Shown one piece after another: positions 27,309-37,157 of a stretch of 64,000 bases of DNA. The notes under the pieces were generated by a model that searched no databases, was not told where the DNA came from, and saw only the letters and a list, made by a program, of their open reading frames with translations. How positions within the stretch are numbered: position 1 is the stretch's first letter; each line of letters opens with the position of its first letter. The translations under genes and the position numbers were made by a program. The DNA lies in contig NZ_JAJNMU010000012.1 of NCBI RefSeq assembly GCF_022458865.1, forward strand, positions 1-64,000. The letters run 5' to 3'. Origin of the DNA: Paenibacillus periandrae. GTDB lineage: Bacteria > Bacillota > Bacilli > Paenibacillales > NBRC-103111.

Positions 27309-27775
27309 ATGTACCTTTGGCAGAATTGAAAAACTCGTTTGAAGCTTTGGGTCTGGAATGTGTGAAAACCTATATTAATAGCGGGAATGTTTTGTTCGAA
27401 TCTCAATTAAGTGAGGCAGTCTTGCGTGAACAAATCGAGCAAGCGGTTCACAGGGATTATGGTATTGCGTTGACAGTAGTATTAAGGACGGCTCAGGAGC
27501 TGGAACAGATGATTGAATATTGCCCATTCTCCCCGGATACCTTGCTGGCAGGGGAAAGTATTCATGTCTCTTTTCTGTTCCAGGCACCTACCGAGGACCA
27601 AATTATCTACTTATCCCGAATCCAAAGTGAAAAAGATGAATTCCAGATTCAAGGCTGAGATCTTTATTTATGGTTCCGTCAAAGCATATTGGATTCCAAG
27701 CTTGCGAGTCATCTTCCAAAATTTGCAGATTCCGCGACAACACGCAATTGGAATACGATCATAAAGCTCGACGCG
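27308..27775 (+). pseudogene. Decayed DUF1697 gene
   Basis: The frame reads AELKNSFEALGLECVKTYINSGNVLF, the usual DUF1697 core, but the first ~20 residues (typically MTTYIALLRGINVGG) are missing and no start with a binding site is present. A TGA at 27656-27658 interrupts the frame right after DEFQIQG. The same frame then continues with DLYLWFRQSILDSKLASHL and ATTRNWNTIIKL, the expected C-terminus. So there is a 5' truncation plus a nonsense change. The pxpC stop sits at the truncation point. Confidence 0.8.
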
Positions 27776-27784
27776 TTTCCCCTT

Positions 27785-28663
27785 TTATTCATTCGTTTCA
27801 GCTACAAGCTGAGCATGGGGCAATGTGCACATAAAGGCATTCAAGGCGCTGCTCACAAATGAGTCCTTTCGTGTAATGAACTCGGTTTGCATATGACGGT
27901 ACGAATCGGGAATGGCATGTGTACGGACAGAGCCTTCCGATTCGTGTTTGTTTATGACGGATTTGGGCAGCAGAGAGATACCAAGCCCTGCCGATACACA
28001 ACCAATAATCGCTTCCAGCGTACCAAACTCCATAATGATCGGCTGCGTTATGCTAATGGACGAAAGCCACTGATTCAGCACTTCCCGATAAGAGCATCCG
28101 GTGCTGTACACGAGAATGGGTTTGGTTACAGCTTCATCGAGCTGGATGACTGCAGGAGTAGAGACGATAACCAGTTCTTCATCAAATGCAGGCACCGATT
28201 GCAGGTCAGGATGGTCACATTTGCAGCCTATGAAGGCTCCATCCAGCTCATAATGGAGTACCTTCTCCATCAAATATTGCGAATGCCCGGTCGTTAGTGA
28301 CAGCAGTACACCAGGATACTGCTTGTAATAAGAGGCTAACAGCTTTGGCAGTCTGACGGCGGCAGCGGTCTGCGTGGAGCCAATGACGAGCGGGCCACTT
28401 GGTTCACTGGACGAGGTGAGTGCCAATGTCGCTTCATCCAGCATACCTAGAATTTTGTCTGTATAGGTGAGTAGGGTCTTACCACTCGAAGAAAGTGTCA
28501 TCCCCCGATTATGACGAAAAAACAAGACGGTTGCCAGCTCCGACTCCAGCTGCTGAATCCTTGCGGTCACATTGGATTGAACATAACCGAGCCTTTGTGC
28601 CGCTTTGGTAATCGAGCCCTCCCGGGCGACCATTTGAAACACGCGTAAATCTGAGCTCTCCAT
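27785..28663 (-). CDS. LysR-family transcriptional regulator
   Basis: 292 residues. The N-terminal winged helix is LRVFQMVAREGSITKAAQRLGYVQSNVTARIQQLESEL; the effector domain runs from about 90 (GPLVIGSTQTAAAVRLPKLL) to the end, with GLGISLLPKSV near the C-terminus. It is divergent from the SDR/EamA pair, which it probably controls through the palindrome at 28818-28839. The effector is unknown. Confidence 0.88.
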   Translation of the reverse strand: MESSDLRVFQMVAREGSITKAAQRLGYVQSNVTARIQQLESELATVLFFRHNRGMTLSSSGKTLLTYTDKILGMLDEATLALTSSSEPSGPLVIGSTQTAAAVRLPKLLASYYKQYPGVLLSLTTGHSQYLMEKVLHYELDGAFIGCKCDHPDLQSVPAFDEELVIVSTPAVIQLDEAVTKPILVYSTGCSYREVLNQWLSSISITQPIIMEFGTLEAIIGCVSAGLGISLLPKSVINKHESEGSVRTHAIPDSYRHMQTEFITRKDSFVSSALNAFMCTLPHAQLVAETNE

Positions 28664-28817
28664 AGCTGTAAACCTCCTCCATTACAATAAAGCTATTTTC
28701 AGTCGAATTCTTGATATCACAAATTATGATGTTTAGTATCTCTAACAATCATTATACATAACTGCCATCCTCCATTACAATCAATCTACACCCATTTCAT
28801 CATGGACATATGAAAAC

Positions 28818-28839
28818 TTGATTTGATCTTATAAATCAA
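28818..28839. promoter_or_regulatory. LysR-type operator candidate
   Basis: TTGATTT (28818-28824) and AAATCAA (28833-28839), a 7-bp dyad with an 8-bp spacer, lying in the divergent region between the lysR gene and the SDR gene, 36 bp ahead of the SDR start. Confidence 0.5.
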
Positions 28840-28874
28840 AATGTATCCATGCAAAAATTAGGAGGATCTTTGTC

Positions 28875-29615
28875 ATGAACATGCATAATAAAGTCGCTTT
28901 AGTTACCGGTGGAGGAACAGGAATTGGCAGGGCAACGAGTATAGCATTGGCAGAACGGGGAGCCTGGGTAGCAGTGAACTATTCGAGGTCCGAGACAGAC
29001 GCTGACGAAACCGTGCAAACGATTCTAAGCACGGGTGGTCGTGCCATGTCTGTTCAAGCTGATGTGTCCAATGACCGGGAAGTGCGCGCTATGGTCGCTG
29101 CCGTTGTCCAACAGTTCGGAACTGTTGATTTGCTAGTCAATAATGCGAGTATTACTCAACACATCGCGCTTGACGATCTGGAAGCAGCAACTGATGAGGT
29201 ATGGGATGAGCTGTACGCTGTTAATGTTAAAGGCATGTTCAATTGTGCACGTGCTGCCGCTCCATGGATGAAGAACAATCAGCAAGGAGCAATCGTCAAT
29301 GTAGGGAGCATAGCTGGATTAACCGGTTCAGGCTCATCACTTCCCTATGCAGTATCCAAAGCAGCTGTGCATGGACTTACCAAATCATTGGCTCACGCAT
29401 TGGCTCCGCAAATTCGAGTAAACTGTGTCGCACCAGGAGCTGTCGCAACCAGATGGTGGGCAGGACGGGAAGAGAAGATGAATCGGTTAAGTAAAAACCT
29501 GCTGCTCCAGCACATCTCCACCCCAGAGGACATTGCAAGACTGATTTGTACGGCATTGGAGCAGGAATCCATGACTGGGCAAATATTAACCATCGATTGC
29601 GGACAAACCTTATAA
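28875..29615 (+). CDS. SDR-family oxidoreductase
   Basis: 246 residues of the classical short-chain dehydrogenase type. NAD(P)-binding TGGGTGIGRA, LVNNASITQ, catalytic Ser in VGSIAGL, then YAVSK with the Tyr and Lys, and VNCVAPGAV. Ends IDCGQTL. The Asn-Tyr-Ser start of the second strand (VNYSRSETDA) suggests NADPH preference. Substrate unknown; FabG-like by sequence but not in a fatty-acid operon. GGAGG precedes the ATG. Probably co-regulated with the EamA gene. Confidence 0.88.
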   Translation: MNMHNKVALVTGGGTGIGRATSIALAERGAWVAVNYSRSETDADETVQTILSTGGRAMSVQADVSNDREVRAMVAAVVQQFGTVDLLVNNASITQHIALDDLEAATDEVWDELYAVNVKGMFNCARAAAPWMKNNQQGAIVNVGSIAGLTGSGSSLPYAVSKAAVHGLTKSLAHALAPQIRVNCVAPGAVATRWWAGREEKMNRLSKNLLLQHISTPEDIARLICTALEQESMTGQILTIDCGQTL

Positions 29616-29684
29616 CCACAAACATGCTTTTGAAAGAGAGGGTAACCCAACAACTCAGCAGCAAAGCAATTGGAGGTTTGTATT

Positions 29685-30575
29685 ATGAATAAAATCAAAT
29701 ATATCGGACTAGTTGTGTTAACAACTTTTTTAATGGGGATTGCCTTTCCTGTTGGCAAGCTCGGTATGGCTTATGCACCACCTTTTTTCCTTATGGGCAT
29801 TCGGTTCGTGTTGGCAGGAGTGCTGCTTGCACTTATCGTCAGGAGGAAACCACGGCCGCGTGGAGGTAAGCAGTGGCTGCAGGTGGCTATAATTGGTCTG
29901 TTCCAGTCCGCAGGTGTGATGGGATGTGCCTATTTCAGTATGCGATGGATTTCCTCGGGCGAATCCTCAATTATTACATGTACGAATCCACTGCTTGTCA
30001 TTATACTCGGAACCTTGTTTACCGGCGCTGTATATCGTGGTCATCAGTGGATAGGCGTAGCTATTGGTTTTATTGGTGTCGTGTTCACGTTCGGACTTCA
30101 TATGGATATTCAGCCAGGATCGTTTATTAGCTTCGCGGGAGCCTTGTTATTTGCTGTGTCCACACTGCTGGTAAAACGATGGGGGCCTGCATTCGATATC
30201 CATGTTATGGCTGCTTACCAGATGATTGCGGGTGGAGTCGCTTTGTTTATTTTAAGTGCATTCACGGAGCAGCCTTATTTTCATATGACCCTTACATCGG
30301 TCTCCATTGTGCTATGGCTTGCGATTATGGGCTCAATCTTTCAGTTCTCGTTATGGTACTACCTGCTGCAGGGTGGTGATCCTGCCAAAACAAGCACTTT
30401 TCTGTTTCTCGTACCCTTCTTTGGTCTGCTATCCAGCTGGCTGCTGCTCGGCGAACAGGTTCAGTGGTATGTGGGAGTCGGCGGTGCGCTCATCTGTGTG
30501 GGAATTGTGCTCGTCAATTGGGAACGCAGGAAACAGCCAGGATTGCAAATAATCAAGCCCTTAATAGAAGGGTAA
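29685..30575 (+). CDS. EamA-family (DMT) transporter
   Basis: 296 residues with ten predicted membrane helices in two EamA repeats (LTTFLMGIAFPVGKLGMAYAPP in the first, SFISFAGALLFAVSTLLVKR in the second). The drug/metabolite superfamily exports amino acids or metabolites. GGAGG (29672-29676) selects ATG 29685 over the in-frame TTG at 29670. The gene follows the SDR by 69 bp and is followed by a terminator. Confidence 0.88.
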   Translation: MNKIKYIGLVVLTTFLMGIAFPVGKLGMAYAPPFFLMGIRFVLAGVLLALIVRRKPRPRGGKQWLQVAIIGLFQSAGVMGCAYFSMRWISSGESSIITCTNPLLVIILGTLFTGAVYRGHQWIGVAIGFIGVVFTFGLHMDIQPGSFISFAGALLFAVSTLLVKRWGPAFDIHVMAAYQMIAGGVALFILSAFTEQPYFHMTLTSVSIVLWLAIMGSIFQFSLWYYLLQGGDPAKTSTFLFLVPFFGLLSSWLLLGEQVQWYVGVGGALICVGIVLVNWERRKQPGLQIIKPLIEG

Positions 30576-30598
30576 AGCAGATGATGAAAAGAATCAGG

Positions 30599-30628
30599 GG
30601 TGGTGATCACTTAGATCGCCGCCTTTTT
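30599..30628 (+). terminator. Terminator after EamA gene
   Basis: GGTGGTGATC (30599-30608) pairs with GATCGCCGCC (30614-30623) using G-U pairs, then T5. Confidence 0.8.
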
Positions 30629-30738
30629 GTTGTTGCAAGAAATATTTGATCAAAGTGTTAAAAATCAAACTTTTCCCAGCACCTCAAATCGGTTATGTTA
30701 AATATAGCTATGATCACTCATAGAGGGGGGAAAGCTGC

Positions 30739-33099
30739 TTGAATCTAAAAAGAATGCTGTCAAACCGGAGAAGTGTCATTATAACCTGGTTGATTTCGTA
30801 TATTGTCGTGTTATTCGTACCCGTACTATTCAGCGCCGCGCTGTATTGGGAGGCACAAAATACCATTGATGAACAGATTCAAAGAGCTAATGATACACTG
30901 CTGAAGCAGATGCAGGATGCTATAGATAATGAAATTGCACAGGTCAATCGCTTGACCAATGAAATGTATTCCAATGTAAAGGTGCATGATTTATTTTATT
31001 CCAACAAGTTTGCGCGTGACGACTTTCGTTATGAGCTGTACGGGATTACACAGGATTTGGGCAGATATCGCTCAACCTTTTCCAATATAGATGAATATTA
31101 CATTTATTGGTCAACGGGGGATATTGTCATTACCCCGATGGTCTACAAGCCTTCGAGCTTGCTTTATGCGGATTTGTACAGCGGCAGCGAGTTGAGCTTT
31201 GGGGCGTGGACTAATAAGATCAGCAATTTAAAGCAGCGGCAAACGATGTATACAAGTCGTATCAATGAAACAGGACGTAAGCAGAGCTATGTAAGCTTTA
31301 TAAGTCCTTTTCCTGCGGATAGTAACGACAAATCAGTAGGTTCTATTGTGGTGATGATCGATACGAACAAGCTGCTGCATACCATTTCCAGCGTGGGTCA
31401 ATTTAACGGCGGGGATTTATTTATACTCAATGAAAATAAACAGGTCCTCGTTTCGAATACGACAAAGGAGATCGATTTATCACCGGTTAGCCAAATTCTT
31501 GAAACCTCAGGCAATGTATATGGTAACTACCACGGAATCAAGTCCCAATTTTTTTATATAAAGTCTTATAATTCAAAATTATCCTATTTGATGGTTGTTC
31601 CCGGTAATCTGGTGTGGACAGCTTCTGCTTATGTAAGAAATGTAGCCGCTTACAGTATTGTTTTCAGTGTGCTTGGCGGTTGCATCCTTACAGTATTTTT
31701 CTTGCGCAGGAACTATAAGCCGTTGGATTCGATCATGCAATCGATGAGGTTGTACTTTGGAGCGGAACAGAAATCCGGCAACGAGTTCCATTTCATTCAA
31801 AATGCCTTTGTGGATACAGTGAACGAGAAGGAGCAAACGAATGTCCGTTTGAAGCAGCAGCAAAATCAGCTGCGGTCACACTGGATTTCCAGATTGCTGA
31901 AGGGACGTATGGATGCCCAGCTTTCCCTGGAAGAGGCTGAGCCTTCGTTTGAGCTTGAATTTGACTCGGAAAATTTTTGCGTGCTGTTGTTTTATTTGGA
32001 GGATAGCGAGCTGTTCTTTAAGAAGGCTCATTATCTGCAGGTTGCCGATAAGCATAAGCTGCTGCAATTTATTGTGACTAATGTAGTCGAGGAACTGGTC
32101 AATCAACGGCATACGGGATACATGGCTGAGGTGGACGATATGATGGCTTGTTTAATCAATGTTCGTCAACAAGATTCGAAAGATACGGCTGATCAACTGG
32201 AACCTATTGCCCGAGAGGCACAGAGCTTTCTGTTAAAGCATTTTGAGATTGAGGTTACCATTTCCATCAGCGGCTTTCACACCTCGAAGCTGGAAATTCC
32301 GGAAGCCTATAATGAAGCACTCGATGCCATGGAATATAAGCTGATACGCGGCAAGCATGAAATTATTAGGTATGAAAAGATTCGAAAGGGAGACCCCTCG
32401 CAATTGAAGGCGGGTTACTATTACCCGTTGCAAATTGAGCAGCAGCTCATTAATTATGTTAAAGCTGGAGATGTGAATAAAGCAAGGGCATCATTAAATG
32501 AAATCATTGAACGCAATTTCCATCAATCGGTCATGACGGTGGAGCTTGCCAAGTGTTTATTTTTTAATCTGGTGAGTACGTTTATTAAAACGATGAATGA
32601 AATCGGGGATATGGATATACAAGAGACTTTTTTTCACAACAATCCGCAGGCGATTGAAGAGTTGACCCATTCCCAAACTGTAGCCGATATGCACCAGCAA
32701 TTACTCGTAATGTTGGAGGAGGTTTGTCGTCTTACAGCCGCAAAGCTGGAGGCTAATAAGTTAAAGCTAAAGGACGATGGATTGGGTGAGTTTCTGCAAA
32801 AAATCATCAAATTCGTGAAGGAAAATTATGCGGATGCCAACTTGAATATATCGATGATCGGAGACTCATTTCAAATGAAGCCGACTTATGTATCCAAGCT
32901 GTTTAAAGACCATTCCGGTGAGGGGTTATTGGACTATATTAATAAAATTCGAATTGAGAAGGCGAAAACCCTTTTAAGAGAAGGGAATATTCCTCTACAG
33001 GAGGTTGCCAATCTGAGCGGGTTTAATGATCTTAATACCTTTATGCGCCTGTTTAAAAAGTTTGAAGGAATTACGCCTGGTCAATATAAAACATTTTGA
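30739..33099 (+). CDS. Membrane-bound AraC-family regulator
   Basis: 786 residues. TM1 at about 13-35 and TM2 at about 297-320 enclose a ~260-residue extracellular sensor domain (Cache-like). The cytoplasmic part carries a degenerate central region and a C-terminal AraC HTH pair (about 685-786: LNISMIGDSFQMKPTYVSKLFKDHSGEGLLDYINK, then ANLSGFNDLNTFMRLFKKFEGITPGQYK). The start is TTG, with AGAGGGGGG 8 bp upstream. This architecture is typical of Paenibacillus sugar ABC loci, where it activates the adjacent importer on sensing extracellular sugar. Confidence 0.9.
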   Translation: MNLKRMLSNRRSVIITWLISYIVVLFVPVLFSAALYWEAQNTIDEQIQRANDTLLKQMQDAIDNEIAQVNRLTNEMYSNVKVHDLFYSNKFARDDFRYELYGITQDLGRYRSTFSNIDEYYIYWSTGDIVITPMVYKPSSLLYADLYSGSELSFGAWTNKISNLKQRQTMYTSRINETGRKQSYVSFISPFPADSNDKSVGSIVVMIDTNKLLHTISSVGQFNGGDLFILNENKQVLVSNTTKEIDLSPVSQILETSGNVYGNYHGIKSQFFYIKSYNSKLSYLMVVPGNLVWTASAYVRNVAAYSIVFSVLGGCILTVFFLRRNYKPLDSIMQSMRLYFGAEQKSGNEFHFIQNAFVDTVNEKEQTNVRLKQQQNQLRSHWISRLLKGRMDAQLSLEEAEPSFELEFDSENFCVLLFYLEDSELFFKKAHYLQVADKHKLLQFIVTNVVEELVNQRHTGYMAEVDDMMACLINVRQQDSKDTADQLEPIAREAQSFLLKHFEIEVTISISGFHTSKLEIPEAYNEALDAMEYKLIRGKHEIIRYEKIRKGDPSQLKAGYYYPLQIEQQLINYVKAGDVNKARASLNEIIERNFHQSVMTVELAKCLFFNLVSTFIKTMNEIGDMDIQETFFHNNPQAIEELTHSQTVADMHQQLLVMLEEVCRLTAAKLEANKLKLKDDGLGEFLQKIIKFVKENYADANLNISMIGDSFQMKPTYVSKLFKDHSGEGLLDYINKIRIEKAKTLLREGNIPLQEVANLSGFNDLNTFMRLFKKFEGITPGQYKTF

Positions 33100-33203
33100 G
33101 CATGATTTTGGATATATTGAGGGTTCCATGACCTGCTGTATCGAGGCATAATCGGATGGTAAGTCTTAACAGGCTACCAGTAAACAAGGAGGTCATTGTA
33201 TAC

Positions 33204-34841
33204 ATGAACAACAAAGTGAAAAGGTCTTTTGCTGTACTCACAACAGGGCTTATGGGAGGAAGCTTGCTGCTTGCTGCTTGTTCCAAAGAAGCGACCCCGG
33301 CACCGGGCAGTACACCTTCTGAAACGAAAACGCCTGCAACGACAACAGCAACAACCGCTGGTACGTATCCCATCAAAACGGATAAGGTCATTACGCACTG
33401 GTACGTTGCTGGAGCCGGACAATTGGCGGCCATTCCGGATGTGAACAACTGGCCGGTTTTTCAGGAATTAGCGAAACGGACGGGAATTAAGGAAAAGTAT
33501 ATTTCACCCGCTGTCAATCAGGCCAAGGAGCAGCTGAATGTGATGTTTGCATCCGGTGAATACGCCGATATCATCGAATGGAATTTTTTGAACGATTACC
33601 CCGGCGGCCCTGAGAAAGCGATTAAAGATGGCAACATCTTAAAGCTTAACGATCTGATAGACAAATTTGCGCCCAACCTGAAAAAGTATTTGAAAGCGCA
33701 CCCAGATGTGGACAAACAAATTAAAACGGATAACGGTACCTATTATGGTTTTCCCTTCGTACGTGGTGATGATTGGCTGAAAACATATGGCGGGCCGATT
33801 GTCCGTAAGGATTGGCTGGATGATCTTGGCTTACAGGTACCTACGACGATTGATGAATGGTACATCGTGCTGAAAGCTTTCAAGGAGAAGAAGGGAGCGG
33901 CGGCTCCGCTGACCTTTATAAGCGGTGTTCCGCGCGTATTTGATGACCTGGGCACGGGTGCTTTTGTTGGAGCTTACGGGGTAACACGCGGCTTTTCCTT
34001 GAAGGATGGCAAAGTTATATTCGGACCTGCGCAGCCGGGCTACAAGGAATTTTTGGCTACCATGCGCAAATGGTACGTTGATGGCTTGCTGGATAAGGAC
34101 ATCGCAACCATTGACGGGAAAATTCGTGATGCTAATATGACGTCGGGTAAATCAGGAGCAACTTATGCCCTGGCAGGCGGGGGAATCGGCAAATGGCTGA
34201 CGGCCATGAAGGACAAGGACCCCAAGTATAATGTAGTCGGTGCCCCGTATCCGGTACTGAAAAAAGGCGATATTCCGATGTTCGGTCAAAAGGATTACAC
34301 AGCACCAAGCGGCGGAACATATGCGATCTCACCAAAAAGCAAAAATCAGGAGCTGGCGGTTCAATTGCTCGACTACGGCTTTAGCGAAGAAGGCATGTTA
34401 TTCTACAACTTCGGAACTCCGGGCGTCAGCTATGATATGAAAAACAACTATCCTACATATTCGGATATGATTAAGAAGGATTACAGCTTGAACCTCGGTC
34501 TCTATACAAGGTCAACAGGCGGTCCGACCATTCAGGACAGACGTTATTACGAGCAATTCGCAGCGCTTCCACAGCAGCAGGAGGCTGTTACGACCTGGTT
34601 CAAAACCGATGTGGACAAATACATGCTGCCTCCGATTTCCCCGACACCGGAAGAAAGCTCGGAGCTGGCCAAGATAATGACCGAAGTGAATACGCTGGTT
34701 GACGAAACCACGATCAAGATTGTGCTGGGGATAGATACGCTGGATTCCTACGATAAGTTCCTTGACAAATTGAAAGCACTCAAGATTGATCGCGCCATTC
34801 AGATTGAACAGGCTGCATTGGAACGCTATAACAAGAGATAG
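33204..34841 (+). CDS. ABC importer solute-binding lipoprotein
   Basis: 545 residues. Lipoprotein signal with lipobox LLAAC (Cys26), then a Thr/Pro/Ala-rich linker (about 29-52) and a large extracellular binding domain of the LplA type. Motifs include LNVMFASGEYADIIEWNF, PIVRKDWLDDLGLQVPTTIDEWY and GFSEEGMLFYNFGTPGVSY. Such proteins deliver oligosaccharides to a two-permease ABC system. AAGGAGG is 11 bp upstream of ATG 33204. It lies 104 bp after the AraC gene, with both permeases downstream. No ATPase gene is present; these systems usually share MsmX. Confidence 0.9.
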   Translation: MNNKVKRSFAVLTTGLMGGSLLLAACSKEATPAPGSTPSETKTPATTTATTAGTYPIKTDKVITHWYVAGAGQLAAIPDVNNWPVFQELAKRTGIKEKYISPAVNQAKEQLNVMFASGEYADIIEWNFLNDYPGGPEKAIKDGNILKLNDLIDKFAPNLKKYLKAHPDVDKQIKTDNGTYYGFPFVRGDDWLKTYGGPIVRKDWLDDLGLQVPTTIDEWYIVLKAFKEKKGAAAPLTFISGVPRVFDDLGTGAFVGAYGVTRGFSLKDGKVIFGPAQPGYKEFLATMRKWYVDGLLDKDIATIDGKIRDANMTSGKSGATYALAGGGIGKWLTAMKDKDPKYNVVGAPYPVLKKGDIPMFGQKDYTAPSGGTYAISPKSKNQELAVQLLDYGFSEEGMLFYNFGTPGVSYDMKNNYPTYSDMIKKDYSLNLGLYTRSTGGPTIQDRRYYEQFAALPQQQEAVTTWFKTDVDKYMLPPISPTPEESSELAKIMTEVNTLVDETTIKIVLGIDTLDSYDKFLDKLKALKIDRAIQIEQAALERYNKR

Positions 34842-34927
34842 GAAATTTACGGAGGTCAGAGGAGAGAAGATGCTATTTATCTCTTCTGTCTTCTTCATCA
34901 AGTCTTGGTAGGGACGGGGGGAGTATC

Positions 34928-35860
34928 ATGCAGAATGTCATCAAAAAAACGAATTGGAGGAAGTTCCTCCTTAATGATCTGATACGCAATAAGCTTCTTT
35001 ATGTCATGATGCTGCCTGCATTGGCATATTACATTATTTTCCATTACGGTCCTATGTATGGTGCTATAATAGCGTTTAAGGAGTACACACCATCGAATGG
35101 AATTATGAACAGCGAATGGGTGGGACTTGCGAATTTCCAGGATTTTTTCAGCGGCTTTTATTTCTGGCGTATTTTCAAAAATACGTTGCTCATCAGCTTG
35201 TATTCCCTTATATTCGGTTTTCCCGCTCCTATTCTTCTGGCTCTGTTCATTAATGAACTGAGAAGTCAGGGCTTCAAACGTATCGTTCAGTCGGTAACGT
35301 ATATGCCTTATTTTATTTCACTTATCGTGGTTTGCGGCATCATCAAGGACTTCACGAATAGCGGAGGTCTGATTAATACGCTTGTTAGTTATTTTGGCGG
35401 CGACGGTAAGACGATGCTGCAAAATCCGAATTATTTTCGCCCGATTTATATACTATCCGAGATTTGGCAGCATTTTGGCTGGGAATCGATTATATATTTG
35501 GCAGCCTTAAGCGGCATTGATCAGGAGCAGTATGAAGCAGCCCGAATTGATGGAGCCGGACGCTGGCGGCAGATGCTCAATATTACAATTCCGGGCATCC
35601 TGCCAACGATTACCATCCTGCTCATTCTGCGTATGGGGAACCTGCTGAATGTTGGCTTTGAAAAAATCATTTTGCTCTACAACCCTTCGATCTACGAGAC
35701 GGCAGATGTCATTGCCTCTTATGTATATCGGAAAGGTCTGATTGAGTTCAACTGGAGCTTCAGCGCAGCAGTTGGCTTGTTCAATTCACTAATCAATCTG
35801 GTTTTGCTGGTCACAGCGAATTATATTAGCCGCAAAACGAGTGAAAACAGCTTGTGGTAA
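34928..35860 (+). CDS. Sugar ABC permease, LplB type
   Basis: 310 residues with six predicted helices and the EAA loop EQYEAARIDGAGRWRQMLNITIPGILP that contacts the ATPase. The N-terminus LLYVMMLPALAYYIIFHYGPMYGAIIAFK is characteristic of the LplB subgroup. It forms the channel with the next permease and takes substrate from the lipoprotein. Confidence 0.92.
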   Translation: MQNVIKKTNWRKFLLNDLIRNKLLYVMMLPALAYYIIFHYGPMYGAIIAFKEYTPSNGIMNSEWVGLANFQDFFSGFYFWRIFKNTLLISLYSLIFGFPAPILLALFINELRSQGFKRIVQSVTYMPYFISLIVVCGIIKDFTNSGGLINTLVSYFGGDGKTMLQNPNYFRPIYILSEIWQHFGWESIIYLAALSGIDQEQYEAARIDGAGRWRQMLNITIPGILPTITILLILRMGNLLNVGFEKIILLYNPSIYETADVIASYVYRKGLIEFNWSFSAAVGLFNSLINLVLLVTANYISRKTSENSLW

Positions 35861-35873
35861 GGAGTGTCCAAAC

Positions 35874-36755
35874 ATGGGTAACAAAAGGTCATTTTCGGAT
35901 TCGTTAACCGACGGTTTCATTATTATCGTGATGCTGGGTTTGATGCTCATTACGGCCTATCCGATCATCTATGTCATCCTTGCTTCGGTTAGTGATGGGA
36001 CGGAGCTGATGAAGCACACCGGCTTTCTGTACAAATCATTCGGCTTTCATCTGGATGCCTATAACAAGGTGTTCGGAAATCCGAACATTCTTATCGGCTA
36101 TGGCAATACGATCTTTGTGGTCATTGCCGCTTTGGCCGTCAGTATGAGCATCACAGCGATGACCGCTTATGTGCTGTCGCGCAAGCAGGTATTTTGGAAC
36201 AAAATCTTTATCTTTGTCATCGTGTTGACGATGTTTTTTAACGGAGGTCTGATTCCTTTTTATTTGATCGTTAAAAATGTCGGACTGATGAATTCTCTCT
36301 GGGCGCTGATTCTGCCCTTCGCTGTGAATACCTTTAATCTGATCATTATGCGAACCGCATTTATGAGTGTGCCTGACAGTCTGGAGGAATCCGCCAAGAT
36401 CGACGGCGCCAATCATTTCGTGATATTAACCCGTATTGTTGTCCCGCTATCGCTGCCTGTTCTTGCTGTAATGTCACTGTATTATGCGGTGGAGAAATGG
36501 AATGGATGGTTTTATGCCTCCTTGTTTTTGAAGGACCGCAATCTGTTCCCGCTGCAGTTGATTCTCAGAGAAATTCTCATCTCCAATTCCACGGACAGCA
36601 TGCTTGGTGGCGGAAACATAGACACAGCGGTTCAGATCAGTGAATCTATCAAATATGCAACCATAGTAGTCGCCACCTTGCCCATTTTGTGTATGTATCC
36701 TTTTGTACAGAAATATTTTGTAAAAGGGGTTATGGTTGGAGCTTTGAAAGGATGA
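35874..36755 (+). CDS. Sugar ABC permease, LplC/YtcP type
   Basis: 293 residues, six helices, EAA loop DSLEESAKIDGANHFVILTRIVVPLSLP. AAGGAG fits ATG 35874. An in-frame ATG at 35841 would overlap the previous permease and has no binding site. Ends in the typical FVKGVMVGALKG. The stop overlaps the start of a short AraC-type gene (ATGA). Confidence 0.92.
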   Translation: MGNKRSFSDSLTDGFIIIVMLGLMLITAYPIIYVILASVSDGTELMKHTGFLYKSFGFHLDAYNKVFGNPNILIGYGNTIFVVIAALAVSMSITAMTAYVLSRKQVFWNKIFIFVIVLTMFFNGGLIPFYLIVKNVGLMNSLWALILPFAVNTFNLIIMRTAFMSVPDSLEESAKIDGANHFVILTRIVVPLSLPVLAVMSLYYAVEKWNGWFYASLFLKDRNLFPLQLILREILISNSTDSMLGGGNIDTAVQISESIKYATIVVATLPILCMYPFVQKYFVKGVMVGALKG

Positions 36756-37153
36756 TGGCTACGACAACTCTGGAAACTGAGGTTGAGCATCGGGGGCAGA
36801 TCAAATTAACGGGTAAACACCAGCAGCTCGTGGATCTGATGCTTCACCATATCAATCAGCATTATATGGAGCCTAACTTGTCGGTGGAGACACTTGTTGA
36901 TATTACGGGGTTGTCTACCAACTACGTTCGAAGGGTTTTTAAAGCGGCGACCAGCCAATCGTTCTCGGAATATACGGCAAGGCTTCGGTTTCAAAAGGTA
37001 AAGGAGCTGCTGACCGAAACCGACCTGCCAGCAGTCAGAATCGGTGAGAGAGTGGGCTTCATCAATTCGAGCTACTTCTATGTTTCCTTTAAAAAGTACA
37101 CAGGAAAAACACCGGATTTGTACCGCAAGCACAACAAGAAAGCAACGAACTGA
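36752..37153 (+). CDS. Short AraC-type DNA-binding protein
   Basis: 133 residues, nearly all an AraC double HTH: INQHYMEPNLSVETLVDITGLSTNYVRRVFKAATSQSF and RIGERVGFINSSYFYVSFKKYTGKTPDLYRKH. Only ~35 residues precede it, so it lacks a sensor domain. It is translationally coupled to the permease. It may be a functional stand-alone domain or the tail of a once larger regulator fused to this operon. The sequence right after its stop is an SLH-gene remnant, so this end of the operon is a rearrangement point. Confidence 0.75.
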   Translation: MMATTTLETEVEHRGQIKLTGKHQQLVDLMLHHINQHYMEPNLSVETLVDITGLSTNYVRRVFKAATSQSFSEYTARLRFQKVKELLTETDLPAVRIGERVGFINSSYFYVSFKKYTGKTPDLYRKHNKKATN

Positions 37154-37157
37154 ATCC

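Noticed and set aside
34845-34920. Purine/pyrimidine-rich stretch before the first sugar permease as a hairpin
   Set aside because: The arms do not pair well when written out.
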